NCBI GenBank assembly: GCA_009760855.2
Contig: WPIO01000168.1
Location: 455,001-519,000, forward strand
From: Cristatella mucedo
Taxonomy: Eukaryota; Bryozoa; Phylactolaemata; Cristatellidae
Direction: 5' to 3'
DNA: 64,000 bases
Shown: positions 32,084 to 42,719 of the stretch, one piece after another
Position numbering within the stretch: position 1 is the first letter of the stretch
Layout of the letters: each line of letters starts with the position of its first letter
Notes under the pieces: generated by a model
Seen by the model: only the letters and a program-made list of their open reading frames with translations
What the model was told of the DNA's origin: nothing
Databases searched by the model: none
Position numbers and translations under genes: made by a program

Positions 32084-32712
32084 AACTAAATAGCACCGTC
32101 TCCAGAGGATTTGAGATTCGTACGAGGTGTAGTTAAAAGATTAGATTCAGAAAAACAGGTGGTACGATGCTTGGCCCCGTGGGTTAGTAGAACAGATAGG
32201 TAGGCCGGAGTCAAAGAAAGGAGGGACCTAAAAGTGAGTGACAGAACCTTGATGTCGATGTGTTGCTTGACTTGGAGCCAGTGCAGGTTGGCGAGAAGTG
32301 GTTTGATGTGGCAACTTTGCCGATTACTCCAGATAAGCCTGGCTGCAGAGTTTTGCACCAACTATAAGCACCTGATTGCACAGGCCGATAGACCAGCAAG
32401 CAGTGAGTTACATAATTCGAGATGGGGTGTTGCAAATGCACTGACCAATTTAGGTGTGTATAGTAAAGGTCGATTATAGACAGAATGCCCAGATCCCGTG
32501 CAAAAGCTATAGAAGTGCTGGCTTAAAATTTTTGAGTATTTGACTCTTCAGTTTCTGATTTTTCTGTGTTATAAGTAAACAAAATTCTATCTTCAATTTG
32601 AGAATGTTCGCTGCCATCCAAGTGCTAATGTCAGCAGTGCTTGCTGCAAAGCATTTGAGAGGGTTTGACATCGTCGATATTAAGAAGAAGTCAAAGGACA
32701 CATATAAATATA

Positions 32713-32870
32713 AGCATTTTAACAGCCTCATTTGTAGACGGGGCAGAAGGGCCTTAACGGCTTTCACCACCACCTGCAGTTTCCAATAAAGGATAGTCTC
32801 ACTGAAGGATCCGAACCCATGACCTCGGGTTTGAAGGGCAAGCATTTTACCTTCTGGGCTGTTACAGTCC
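32713..32870 (-). mobile_element. Diverged SINE-1
   Basis: 'ttttaacagcctcatttgtag', 'acggctttcaccaccacctgcag' and B-box 'ggatccgaaccc', inside LINE-B. Confidence 0.6.
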
Positions 32871-33137
32871 ACAAATGGCTGAAAGTCGTCTGCTGCATAG
32901 AAATAAAAACTTAAATCGTACTTGACAATTGCATAATTGCATAGGCAAGAGGGAGAGTGGAAATTGTGAAAATAAGTGACCATGCACAGATCCATGGGCT
33001 GTACCCTGTAGCCTGCTCCTTGGATGACTGTAGCCCCTCGACTTCGAAGCTCTGAGCTCTCCCACTGAGGTAGGACATTGCTGTGCCAGTGATGTCTTTA
33101 CCCAAGATGATATGTGCTCAGCGGCATCAGATCGCCC

Positions 33138-33300
33138 CTGGGCCTTGGCCTTGTGGTTAGGTGCGTGCTGTTCTCGACGTACCTAGGTCATGGGTTCGAG
33201 TCCTGCAGTGGTCGATCCTTTATTGACTGCTAGCGGTGGTGATAGCCGTGAAGGCTTCTCTGCCGATTTATAAAATGAGGCTGATAAATCATCGAATATT
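33138..33300 (+). mobile_element. Diverged SINE-1
   Basis: Head 'tggttaggtgcgtgctg', B-box 'gggttcgagtcctg', body 'gctagcggtggtgatagccg', tail 'gaggctgataaatca'. Confidence 0.6.
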
Positions 33301-33500
33301 TTAACTATTGATAATGAATTAGTCACTAGTTATCAATTATTTACTTATTAGTATATATAATTATTATTTTTAATTAACTATATTGTATATTTGTGTATGC
33401 TGCTAACAGAATCCACTCAGAATCTAGCAAAGCGACTCTATTCAATTCAGCATTCCAGATGAGGTTGCTGTAGGCACTCATGCCGACTCAGTGGCTGATA

Positions 33501-33610
33501 TAATAACAATAATAATATTACACTTGATAACGTGCCTTCAGAGAACTCAATCTCTTTCTAGGCGCTTTACATTTGCTGCAAAGGAAGCGCGATCGAATGG
33601 TTAGTGGGGT
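33501..33610 (-). mobile_element. LINE-B 3' end
   Basis: ATAATAATATT tail, hairpin 'acgtgccttcagagaactc' and 'ctgcaaaggaagcgcgatcgaatgg'. Confidence 0.75.
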
Positions 33611-33619
33611 TTAAAGATA

Positions 33620-35010
33620 ACCTTAAAAACCCAAGTCGAACTGGCTGTGTTTGAAGTTCAAGGAAGAATTCAACTGGTCTGTCACTGTTACTCTAATGTC
33701 TTTTATTGGAGTGGTAGAGGGAACACTGGATGGAAGCTGCTTTAGTTAGCCACCGATTGGCTAAGGGCGTATGTACACTGTGCTTAGTCAGAGGCACAAA
33801 GTAGCATCCGGAGCATCGGCAAGTCGTAGCAGAAACTACCAGAAACCACTACCAGAAATTACAACCATAAACTTGGACAATGGAGGATTGTGCAGAATGG
33901 GGAAGGAAGTCCTTTTTGAGCTGTTACAATTCACAGATGATTTTTTTATACCAAAGGCGGCATGTACTGCAGAGAGAAAGAGATCCGCATGTGATTAGAT
34001 GTGAGCAGATGTTGGCAATTATAGGAATTGAGAGCATCAAGAATCTAAGGCAGAGAATAATTGATCGAGCCGAGTAACTCCATTGTCGGATAATGAAGAG
34101 GAACCTTAAAAAACCCTGTAACTGAAGTGGGTGACTTTCGGAACAGGATTGATGAGCATCGGTGGCAAGCTCCTGCATTCTAGTCCTGCCAGTGGTTATT
34201 AAGAACCACAAGATTAAAATAGATCACACACAAACACACATGTGTGTTTTTTTATTTATATTTGCGGCATAGCCAAAAGAGCAGCCGGACACCTGAGTGC
34301 TTCTAGTGTGGAATCTGTTTTGACAAGCCCGGAAATATCGAGCCATCAGCTGCAGTTCTATGTCGGCCACTAGCTGCTGAAGTAGTCTGCATTCAAGCCA
34401 TCATTTCATGGCTGCCAGCTATCCATTTGCTGCCAACCAAATGTATTGATAAGATAGCATTTGCATAAACACAATGAGACTGCTTTGGGTCCACCGGTAT
34501 ATTAATGACCTGACTGCTTTGGCTCGATCAGGCCTTTCTAATCGCCTGATCCGGTAAGGAGCAGCCGGCAGTTGTCTCTTTACTAATTGCACCCAGGGCA
34601 GGCAGGCAGTGAGTGTACTGATGTAGTCTCTCTCAATATGAGAGATGTCCTAGTTGACCTAGATGACCTTCTTTTCGACTCCTTTTTATCTAGAGGATCA
34701 TCGCCAGCTGAGCTGGTGAGTAGGCTGCTGCTGCTGGGATCGTGCATGTGTAGATTCTGTAGATTCATCAACCCTCGAGCTTGTGGCAACATAATTACCT
34801 CGGTTGATTGACCGCCCTTTCCTTTGACTAAACGAACCAGCAGGCCACACTGCATTTCATGCGTTCGAGAATTTAGCCTGTGATCCAATGGTGCAGCCAC
34901 AGGTGGGCACAGAATACCCAGAATGCTAAGAAAAATCAGGTGAACACCGATGTATGTAATTGCTTACTTACATGCATGACTTAGCTCTTACTATGCTAAC
35001 CATAGTGAGT
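33620..35010. other. Mostly unique DNA
   Basis: No transposon sequence recognised. It holds the candidate exon at 34597-34715. A plus frame at 33771-33998 has no recognisable domain. Confidence 0.4.
34597..34715 (+). CDS. Candidate internal exon, unknown protein
   Basis: A 119-bp stretch is bounded by a good acceptor and a strong donor. Upstream is a pyrimidine-rich tract with 'TACTAAT', close to a consensus branch point, then CAG ending at 34596. Downstream is 'GAGCTG|GTGAGT' at 34716. One frame is open throughout and reads like ordinary globular protein, including 'NMRDVLVDLDDLLFDSFLS'. I do not recognise the family. It lies in unique sequence between the CpG island and the 58-kb exon, so it could belong to the same transcript. 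The minus strand is also open here (34583-34900), which weakens the case. Confidence 0.3.
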
Positions 35011-35017
35011 GTGACTA

Positions 35018-35310
35018 ATCGACCTGTCAGCTGCTTCCGATGCCATCGATCACAAGGTCCTTCTCGAGAGAGAGACTAAGCACGACATTGACAGTCGATC
35101 TGGCTGATGTACGGTTTGAACCTGTCCGACCATGACCAACTCATTTTGTTGGGCAAGCAGGTCTCGTCTGGCAGATCCGGCAGCCCCAGCTCCACAACTC
35201 GGGTGTGTTCTTGATCTTGTGCAGACTTCTATCTGTGAAACACATCTAAAAAAATGTGATTCCTATCCAGAACATCGTTTGTCATTTCTATGGGGATGAC
35301 ACACGAGGAC
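35018..35310 (+). mobile_element. LINE RT scrap
   Basis: 'ctgtcagctgcttccgatgcc' encodes a degraded motif A ('LSAASDAIDHKVLLERE'). 'catttctatggggatgac' near 35285 is a decayed YADD motif. Confidence 0.5.
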
Positions 35311-35639
35311 ACTAATCGTTAAGATTATTAGGGCCAGCTTCTGTAAGGGTAGTCTAAATAGACTAGGTCCTGAATTATGGCCAACTTCAGAAACTAAATA
35401 ATGAAACTATATGACTGTAAGCTAAACGCCATATCCTGGGATCCGCTAAACACACTTAATTGGAGGTCTGATTTTGAGATCGTCGCTCAGTGCTTGTAAT
35501 TTGGTTTGCCTTTCAAGTTTAGCCCTGCATCTAACAGTTTTGATTCAAATCTACAAAACATAATGAAGAAACGCATGTAAAATCCAAAAAGCTGGTATCA
35601 ACATCAGCTATATCCTTAGCAATGCTCAGGTCAGGGGCA

Positions 35640-35845
35640 GTCACCATTAGGCAGCTTCTGCAAACCAATAATCCTGTCTGACCCACAAGGCCTATCACGG
35701 CGTAGCTCCTAAACATCTAGCTGAACTACTGCAGCTGGAATTTGGAACTAGCTGGTCGGCTGTAGCAGTTCCAGTCTCCCTGTGACCGTGTGTACTCTTA
35801 AGAGCGTTAAATTAGCTGTCCCTTTCATTTGCTTAGAATTCTAGA
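35640..35845 (+). mobile_element. LINE-A C-terminal scrap
   Basis: Codes for 'THKAYHGVAPKHLAELLQ'-like sequence near 35690, then 'LKLAVPFICL'. Matches the LINE-A 'HKARHGLAPSYLAELL…KLAVPFLRL' region. Confidence 0.6.
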
Positions 35846-35864
35846 ACGAATACTAGCTTTTGCT

Positions 35865-36140
35865 CTCTTTACTCCCGACTTGCATCACGACATCCCCTGA
35901 CTTGACCACATTTAAAAAGAAATTAAAAACTCATCTATTTATGACAGCATTTAGTGTTGCGTCCCTGTTATTCGTCCTTTATGTGCGTCTGAGTGCTGAA
36001 ACTGTGCATGCTGCCACTAACCACACTTGCATGCTGACCCTGTGCGTGTCACACCTAACCATGTTATTCGTGTTGTTGATCAAGAATGATACCACTCACC
36101 ATTCAATGGCATTTCTCTCTGCAGCAAATGTAAAGCAATT
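35865..36140 (+). mobile_element. LINE-B 3' end
   Basis: 'cccgacttgcatcacgacatcc' through the 3' UTR to 'gcagcaaatgtaaagc', where it breaks off before the hairpin. Confidence 0.75.
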
Positions 36141-36161
36141 CTTAATTGCAGCTGCAATCGG

Positions 36162-36561
36162 TATACCTCTGGGTCATAGCCCAGGCATAAGGTGCATGCA
36201 CTTCAAGCCCCAGATCGTGGGTTCTAGTCCTGCAGTGGGCGTTCCTTTATTATCCACTGCAAGTGGCTGTGATAGCTGTTAAGGCTTTTTTACTGCTGAA
36301 TAAATGAGGCTGTTGAGTCACCTAGCCTTTAACTTGTTAACCTTGCTATTCAAATAAGACAGCTGAATCAGCTGATAGCAATATACACCAACCAACTTTT
36401 TCAACGGTCTTAGATACCACCAGTCGAGGCCTTATACACCAACTAGGGTAAACTAAAATAGTTCTGATAAACTATAAGCCATTTTGAGCAACTATCTGAT
36501 GGCTAAAAGACATCATTTAAGTTCAGGTCATCACAACAAGTAGTCGTGATGTAAGCTCACG
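36162..36561 (+). repeat. Inverted-duplication arm 1 (SINE-1 variant plus ~240 bp)
   Basis: Starts with a tRNA-like SINE-1 variant (A-box zone 'gggtcatagcccaggcataagg', B-box 'gggttctagtcctg', body to 'gctgttgagtcacctagcc'). It continues with ~240 bp found nowhere else in the window except, inverted, at 38307-38704. The two arms look about 90% identical. Confidence 0.8.
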
Positions 36562-36570
36562 ACATCTTAC

Positions 36571-36645
36571 AGCTGTGGTGATAGCCGTAAAGGCTCTACT
36601 GCCACTATACAAAAGAGGCTGTTAAATCAACTAGTATTTTTTATA
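36571..36645 (+). mobile_element. SINE-1 3' part
   Basis: 'gtggtgatagccgtaaaggctc', 'atacaaaagaggctgttaaatc'. Only the 3' half, directly after arm 1. Confidence 0.65.
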
Positions 36646-36659
36646 TTTTAATTACATTA

Positions 36660-37150
36660 TTTTATTGATATTTTTATATTATTATAAGAATAATAATTAT
36701 AGTATCGTTTAAGGTCAGTTCATGCCACTGCTCACAATGCCGGGCTCTACTGGTGTCCGCAGAAAATGCCTGTCACTGTAGTCTGGCTGGCCTCGGCCGT
36801 TTGCGCAATTTAACCCATTAAATAGCACTACCGGAACAAATATACGAAAACGGAACTTGCAAGATGCCCCTGAAAGCAATTTGCACATGACCTGTTCGTG
36901 TTGTGCGCATGTCTCTATTACTTACGATCCATCATCCCGTGCAAGCTTTCTGACTTTGAGCCTAACTTTTAGCGTTGTCTCTTATTCGACTGCTGCTAGG
37001 CACGGCAAAGGTGTGTCTCTACAAGCATTAGCGTCTCTGCAGCGGCTCGTGCTCGGCATCCAACACTAGCCCTGCAGTCACAGCAGCAGCTGCATCAAAG
37101 GCACGCAGCAGCTGCATCAAAGGCACGGCTGCCGGGATACTTGACCGTGT
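36660..37150. other. No recognisable feature
   Basis: Unique sequence. A 20-bp block ('cagcagctgcatcaaaggca') is repeated in tandem at about 37083 and 37107. Confidence 0.4.
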
Positions 37151-37163
37151 GGTAAGTGCTCTG

Positions 37164-37327
37164 CCACGTGGTGCCGCCTGCCTGCCCCCCCCCTGTGCCC
37201 TGCCACGTGGTGCCGCCTCCATTGTGCCTGCTCCTGTGGCCCTTCACGTGCTGATCCCCGCCTCCCTCCCCCTACCCTGTCACGTGGTGCCGCCTCCATT
37301 GTGCCTGCTCCTGTGGCCCTTCACGTG
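37164..37327. promoter_or_regulatory. Array of CACGTG E-boxes in short tandem repeats
   Basis: CACGTG occurs at 37164, 37204, 37245, 37281 and 37322, spaced about 36-41 bp. A 77-bp unit ('cacgtggtgccgcctccatt', then 'tgtggcccttcacgtgctga') is duplicated at 37204 and 37281. CACGTG is the palindromic core of bHLH-ZIP sites such as Myc/Max or USF. It may be a regulatory cluster or simply a decayed minisatellite. Confidence 0.5.
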
Positions 37328-37554
37328 CTGACCCGATAGATGCCATGCCCACGGTATATGGACAGCCGCCTGGACCCCTTGCAAAGTCTGCCCCGATTTC
37401 CAAAAGATTTTTTTACGACTTCAAAGAACCAAGAGAGTTAGCAGAAGAAGGCTGGGGAAGTGCAGAGAGTTGGCAGTATAGCCCAGCAGTATTTCTCAAG
37501 CTTGTTTGACCTGTCGTTGCCGAATGCTGGTGACTGCTACATATAATTTTGACA

Positions 37555-38160
37555 TCTCCTGGCTTGACGTCTGTGACTCAGTACTTGTAGGAGTTACGGC
37601 CTGCACAATAAGGTGGTGGCAGTTGTTGCAAAACCCTAGCTAGGCTTGTCTGTCGTGAATGTTGCAATCACCTTGTTACACCACTTCTTACCGACCTGAA
37701 GTGGCTTCCTTTGAAGAAGCAGCGCATCGACTTCAAGCTTTTGTCACACACTTTTCTTCATTGTTTTCTCTAGCCTGAATTTCTCAACTACTTCTCAATC
37801 AGGCTACACATCGTACCCCTGGCTCTTCTTAATAGAGTCGTTTAGGTGTGACTCTAACCAGTTTCAAATCCTAAGGAGACCATGCCTTCAGTTTCTATGC
37901 TCCAAAAGCCTGGAAATCACTACCGACTGCCGTGTCGACATCTCTGACTTCATAACATGTATAAAGAAGCTGTGAGCCCACCTGCTCATCGTGGCATTTT
38001 TTGGGCCCCTGCGAACTGTCCTTTCTGTGCTAATGCTACCTGGTACTGTGCTTGGTATCTCGAACCAAATGACATGCTTCCCTTGCAGTATATGTAAAGT
38101 ACTTAGGAAGAGATTGAGTTCTATTAGGCTGCTGTGTGACGTATTATGTACTATTATTTT
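37555..38160 (+). mobile_element. LINE-B 3' half, diverged
   Basis: Zones corresponding to 'LLTDLKWLPLKKQRIDFKLL' (37690-37745) and 'FQILRRPCLQFLCSKSLEI' out of frame, then 3' UTR and terminal 'agtacttaggaagagattgagttct' with ATTATT. Heavily mutated. Confidence 0.65.
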
Positions 38161-38306
38161 TGCAGCTATCGAGCCGAGCGAGAGCACTTGTGCCAAAGCA
38201 GATCTTGTGATGGTGTGCTCTTAACCATCCATAACCTCATCGCGAATGACAGGCCAACAAATCTACTCTTTTGTTGACGCTTACTCTTGAAAGGTAATCC
38301 TTAACT

Positions 38307-38704
38307 GTGAGCTTATCGTCACGAGTTGTTGTGATGACCTGAACTTAAATGATGGTTTTAGCTATCAGATAGTTGCTCAAAATGGCTTATAGTTTATCAG
38401 AACTACTTTTAGTGTACCCTAATTAGTGTATAGGGCCTGGACTGGTGGCATCTAAGACCGTTGAGAAAGTTGGTTGGTTGGTTGTGCTATCAGCTGATTC
38501 AGCTGTCTTATTTGAATGGCGAGGTTAACAAGTTAAAGGCTAGCTGATTCAACTACCTCATTTATTCAGCAGCAGAAAAGCCTTAACAGCTATCACCACC
38601 ACTTGCAGTGTACAATAAAGGGTCGCCCATTGCAGGACTCGAACCCACTACCTGGGGCTTGAAGTACATGCACCTCATGCCTGGGCTAAGACTCAGAGGT
38701 ATAC
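38307..38704 (-). repeat. Inverted-duplication arm 2
   Basis: Reverse complement of 36162-36561, including the SINE-1 variant head (38540-38704) and the unique ~240-bp body. 1,745 bp separate the arms. Confidence 0.8.
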
Positions 38705-38705
38705 T

Positions 38706-38790
38706 GATCGCATAGCCATCTGCAGGGCTCGGGCCCTCGACCGGTGGGGGCGTGAAGTGCCCGAGCACTGCACCGCTGGGCCAAGGCCTG
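38706..38790 (-). mobile_element. Possible tRNA-like SINE head
   Basis: Reverse strand gives 'ttggcccagcggtgcagtg' (A-box-like) and 'gggcccgagccctgc' (B-box-like), spaced about as in a SINE. No 3' body recognised. Confidence 0.3.
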
Positions 38791-39082
38791 CTGGTGTTCA
38801 AAGGTGAAGGGCACCCGATTTCTCACTACAAGGAAGCTTGGACGTAGTAGTGCACGTGGTTCATGCCACACGCAGAGCCACCCAGTCTGTCAGTCAGTCT
38901 TATGGTTGCCTGTCGGCAGAGATGCACGTGGTGTACGGCCCACCAAGTCACGCCGTGCAAGCCATGCCGCTCGTCAGTCGCATGCCTGTCGGCCGTACTT
39001 GTCCGCAGCCCAATGTCGTGTCCAAAGGCCCCGGTGGCCGTTCACGTGTTGTGAGAGTCGTGTGAAGCTTCCAGACATTAAT

Positions 39083-39243
39083 CATAATAATAATAGATTT
39101 GATATGGCACGCTCAGAGAACTCAAATCTCTTTCTAGGCACTTTACAAATGCTGAAAAAGAAGCAATGGTTAGTGGTAGCATGCTCAACGACAACAAGCA
39201 GAACACGCTTAGGGGTGACATGCACAGGGTCAGTGTGCAAATA
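39083..39243 (-). mobile_element. LINE-B 3' end
   Basis: ATAATAATA tail, 'gcacgctcagagaactcaaatctc', 'ggggtgacatgcacagggtcag'. 5'-truncated. Confidence 0.75.
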
Positions 39244-39249
39244 TTCCAG

Positions 39250-39975
39250 GTGGCGGCCTCCAGGTGGCCAATGCAGCCTGGCCTGTTGTCGGCTTGTCTT
39301 CGGGAAGGGAAGGTAACCGGTTACCAGAGGCTTAGACTGTGTCAGGGTGCCTGGGTGTGGCGGTCTGGGGGTGTGGCACTCGTGTGAGGCCTCACTAGCC
39401 CAGCTTGATGGGACAGCCAGAGTAAGCATTGGCAGATCTCCCCAAACTGCCACAGTACTACTCTGACTGCCCAGCTGTAGCTCTGCTGCAGGCATGACTA
39501 TGTGGGGGGGGGGGATATCTTCATTTAATCATCAATCGAAGAGGCAGGTGCTGAGGCAATGACACAGCTGCAGGACCAAGCGTGTTGACGAAAGGATTTA
39601 CGAACTCGGTGGGCATGTAAGAGTGTCACTGGTAATCTGGCACATTAAAGGCTTTGACTGGATCAACTGTCTCAGGTTTCCAAAAAAGCAGTGGAAGGCA
39701 AAATAATGCACACTGATTCATCGAATTGAGCTAAATTAAGCCTCTACTGCTCTGCTCGCAAGGTGCCAACACCGAATGGGTCGATCAACATGGTGGTGCT
39801 GCCCCGCCCACTCTTGCGAAATGCCTTAACACTACTAGGCTTGGATGAAGTTAGGGTAAAACCACTGCAACAAGTGAAGAAAATGCATCATGATTCCTTG
39901 GCAAGGTTTTTTTCTCGGTACGATTGCTGGGCAGCAAAGTCTTTAACTAGTCTGCTCATTACTTCCGACCGAGGG
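39250..39975. other. No recognisable feature
   Basis: Unique sequence with short frames and a G run at 39502-39512. Confidence 0.35.
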
Positions 39976-39976
39976 A

Positions 39977-40052
39977 CAATAATACTAATAATAATAATTT
40001 GTTGTAGCGCCCTCAGAGAACACTTTCTAGGCACTTTTAGACATCTGCATTT
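39977..40052 (-). mobile_element. LINE-B tail
   Basis: (AAT)n tail and 'tagcgccctcagagaacac…tttctaggcac'. Confidence 0.6.
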
Positions 40053-40149
40053 TTGGATTATGCATCTGCGAGTCAACAATGTTTGTATAGAAGCTAGACT
40101 TGGCCTTTGCTAGGATTGATTGGTACGATCTACAGTAGGTCACATGCCT

Positions 40150-40800
40150 GTCGATAGACAAGACAGTAAGTCCTGATCCTTTATATGCTTTTTCAAGCTT
40201 GTGCTTAGAGACCTAGCTAGTTTAATGTCTGCAGTAAATCAAAGGCCATCTGGGCAAGGGCGCACAGTGTGCTTAGTCAAAGGTGCAAACTCATCAAGCA
40301 TGTCAGCTAGTGTCTTGTTGTTGCACTCTACCAATGATGACATGTCAGAAGGGGGATTGAGCAGCAGGGGCGAGGCAGATAGAGATCTCGCACGAACAGC
40401 ATCAGTGTCAAGGGTCTTGAGGTTTCGCGATTCACAGGTGATGTTAGATGATGAGGATGATGTTAGATGATGAGGCTGGCACACATTGTAGACTGAATGA
40501 GATCTGCATGTGGTCAGATAAGCAGGATTCAGTAATAATTGGTGATGACAAAGTGCACTTGTATGAGAAAATTTGGTTGAGTGTGTGACCCTTGATGTGA
40601 GTAGGGCCATGCACATGAGCCACAAGAGACAAAGAGTCAGTCAGTGCACGAAATTCAGTGCTGGAGGCGTCAGATAAGTTATCAAAATGAATGTTAAAAT
40701 CAATTATTACGACGAAAGATGGATTTGTTGCACACAGAATCAAAATGAGATCAGAGAAATCTGAGATAAAGAAGGGGGCGATAGACTACTGCCACCATTG
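40150..40800 (-). mobile_element. LINE endonuclease remnant
   Basis: The frame 40444-40743 carries a degraded APE-type endonuclease C-terminal half: 'FVVIIDFNIHFDN' (family GDFNIH, with Gly lost), 'HVHGPTHIKGHTLNQIF' and 'ESCLSDHMQISFSL'. The frame below it has 'LADMLDEFAPLTKHTVRP', a linker motif. The sequence differs from the LINE-A endonuclease at 8.8-9.1 kb, so it is probably LINE-B or a third family. Confidence 0.65.
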
Positions 40801-40849
40801 ACAGCTTGTTGTCGGATGAACTGACTCCAAATGGCTTGAAAAGCTCAAA

Positions 40850-40937
40850 TTTGATGGCCGAGGTCGAGGGCTCGAGCCCATATGTGAAGCGCCTGAAGAG
40901 AGATTAAGTTCTCTTTAGGTGCTATACAAATGAATCA
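40850..40937 (+). mobile_element. SINE-2 3' half
   Basis: B-box 'gggctcgagccca' followed by 'gaagcgcctgaagagagattaagttctctttaggtgct'. The head is missing. Confidence 0.6.
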
Positions 40938-41403
40938 TGAATTGTATATTTTTACAGTTAAAAATGCCTTTAGCAAAATAAAGTGATGGCCTAAGAAAGA
41001 ACTTTAAAAGAAACTATAAATATAAAATTTAATTCTTCAATTATCGTTTTTCGGAAAATGCTGTTGAGTGGCTTTTTTAACATGTCACAAATTTCTTGTG
41101 CGTCTGCAAACCACGTCAAGCCTATCTATGACTTAGCATGCTCAAAATAACAAGCTACAAATTCTAGATAGTTGCCAAAAAAATTCCCGACATGCTGAGA
41201 TACATTTTTTCGAGAGGGGAATACTTGATTCGTCTAGTAAATCTTGATTGCATGTGCTGTGACTCGACTGAAAAGATTTATCCGTCGAGAATGGTGTCGG
41301 AAGCCAGAAATTGCCCCAGACTCTACCAAAGCAGAGATTTTACAAAAGCAGAATAAAAAGTAAGAGCAATCAAGATTAGAAACTCTGGAGGGAAAGTGAA
41401 GGT

Positions 41404-41565
41404 TAGCTGATCAAACATTCTTCATTTATAGGTTTATTGTGCCAGAGGAGCCTTGACGGCCATCACCCATCACTGGCAGTAGGCAACAAAGCATTGCCTA
41501 TCGCAGGACGCGAACACATAACCGTGGTCGTGAAGTGAAGCCCACCTCTCCCCTGGGTGAATACC
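41404..41565 (-). mobile_element. Diverged SINE-1
   Basis: 'agctgatcaaacattcttc', 'cttgacggccatcacccatcactgg', then an A-box-like 'ccctgggtg'. Low similarity. Confidence 0.4.
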
Positions 41566-41703
41566 TGTTTTGCTTGCTGCAGGCAGCAGATGCCGAGCAT
41601 CTCTACAAGTCACAAACCTATAGCCTGCTCATCATCGTGCCATCGGATGCCATCCTACACGTCATCACAGATTACAATTGTAGGGACTTTTTACCGTGCA
41701 TGC

Positions 41704-41740
41704 GCACACACACGCTAACACACACACACACACACACACA
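41704..41740. repeat. (CA)n microsatellite
   Basis: About 16 CA units with two interruptions. Confidence 0.9.
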
Positions 41741-41880
41741 GAGCATAGCTGTGGTTGTACTAATGGATATGATGTGCTGGCAGCAGCCAGATTAGTCTGT
41801 CTCTGTCAGCCAGACTCTATCCCCCTGTCCTGTACCTCTCACCCCTCCTCTCCTATCTTTCACCAGCAGCAAGACGAATA

Positions 41881-42480
41881 TAATGTATCTCCGTCTGTAG
41901 CTCAACAAAGACCATGTGGGTGTTATGCAGGAGATTTTTGTATAGTGCACTCACAGCCGTAATGGCACACTAGGTAATGCGGTTGCTTTCATGACCTCGA
42001 TCCCGAGGTCGTGGGTTCGATTCCTGTGGTGGGCGATCCTTTATCGCCACTGCAAGCGGTGGTGATAGCCGTAAAGGCTCTTCTGTTGCTATACAAAAAG
42101 AGGCTGTTTAAGCAGCTAGGTTTATTTATTATTACAGCCTAAGCGGCTTTCGGTACGCATTCGGTAGCCAACAGACTTCATCTCAAGCAACAAAGAGAAA
42201 TTGGGAAGCATAGCAGAGTCAGTAGTGCAGTTGAGGTAGTGAGTAGCATGGAAGTAGCAGCTCAGGACCACTGGAAAGGGTGTGCCTTAGTTGGCAGCAG
42301 GAGAGTAGTTGCCATTGCATACGAATCGTGGAAGCGAGTTCCCACAGTCTAGGACCTGCAGAGCTAAAGCTTCTGTTGCCAACGGTCTTTAAGCAAGGGA
42401 ATGGACCAGCTATTTTATTGTCCATACAGGGCCTGAGGGAACGAGGAGGCTGAAACTGGTGCACCAGTTCAGCAGACTAG
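41881..42480 (-). mobile_element. LINE-A 3' end split by SINE-1
   Basis: Reverse-strand LINE-A 3' UTR (41881-41958 and from 42134) and the C-terminal coding region with '[18 protein letters not shown]'. The SINE-1 sits exactly between duplicated ACAGCC. Confidence 0.85.
41959..42133 (+). mobile_element. SINE-1 copy with TSD
   Basis: Near-consensus SINE-1 flanked by ACAGCC at 41953-41958 and 42134-42139. LINE-A sequence continues seamlessly on both sides. Confidence 0.92.
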
Positions 42481-42532
42481 CCTTGAATGTGTCTGCCAAA
42501 CTCTGTCCCTCTTCGGTCATTTGGTCATTCAG

Positions 42533-42676
42533 TCGTTTTTATAGAACCTTAACAGAACTTATCTATTCAGGCGCTTCACATATGCCATGAGGCTCGAGCC
42601 CACGACCACGGTCATAAAATGCATTCACCTTGACCTTGGTTGAGCGAAGCACCTTAACCATAGGGTCAAATCAGCA
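42533..42676 (-). mobile_element. SINE-2 copy
   Basis: Tail 'agaaccttaacagaacttatctattcaggcgc', B-box 'ggctcgagcccacgacc', A-box end 'taaccatagggtcaaatc'. Confidence 0.7.
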
Positions 42677-42715
42677 CAGAGCCTCAATGGCTATCACCAT
42701 CGCTTGCAGTTGGTT
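42677..42715 (-). mobile_element. SINE-1 scrap
   Basis: 'gagcctcaatggctatcaccatcgcttgcag' is part of the SINE-1 body. Confidence 0.45.
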
Positions 42716-42719
42716 GTAT

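Larger units (their letters stand above)
31688..33110 (-). mobile_element. LINE-B, composite copy
   Basis: Reverse-strand LINE-B in pieces: 3' UTR 31688-31911, C-terminal coding 32084-32470, RT palm 32525-32670 ('MAANILKLK'), and an upstream RT part 32871-33110 near the YADD zone and the motif B region. Two SINE-1 copies interrupt it. Dead. Confidence 0.7.
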
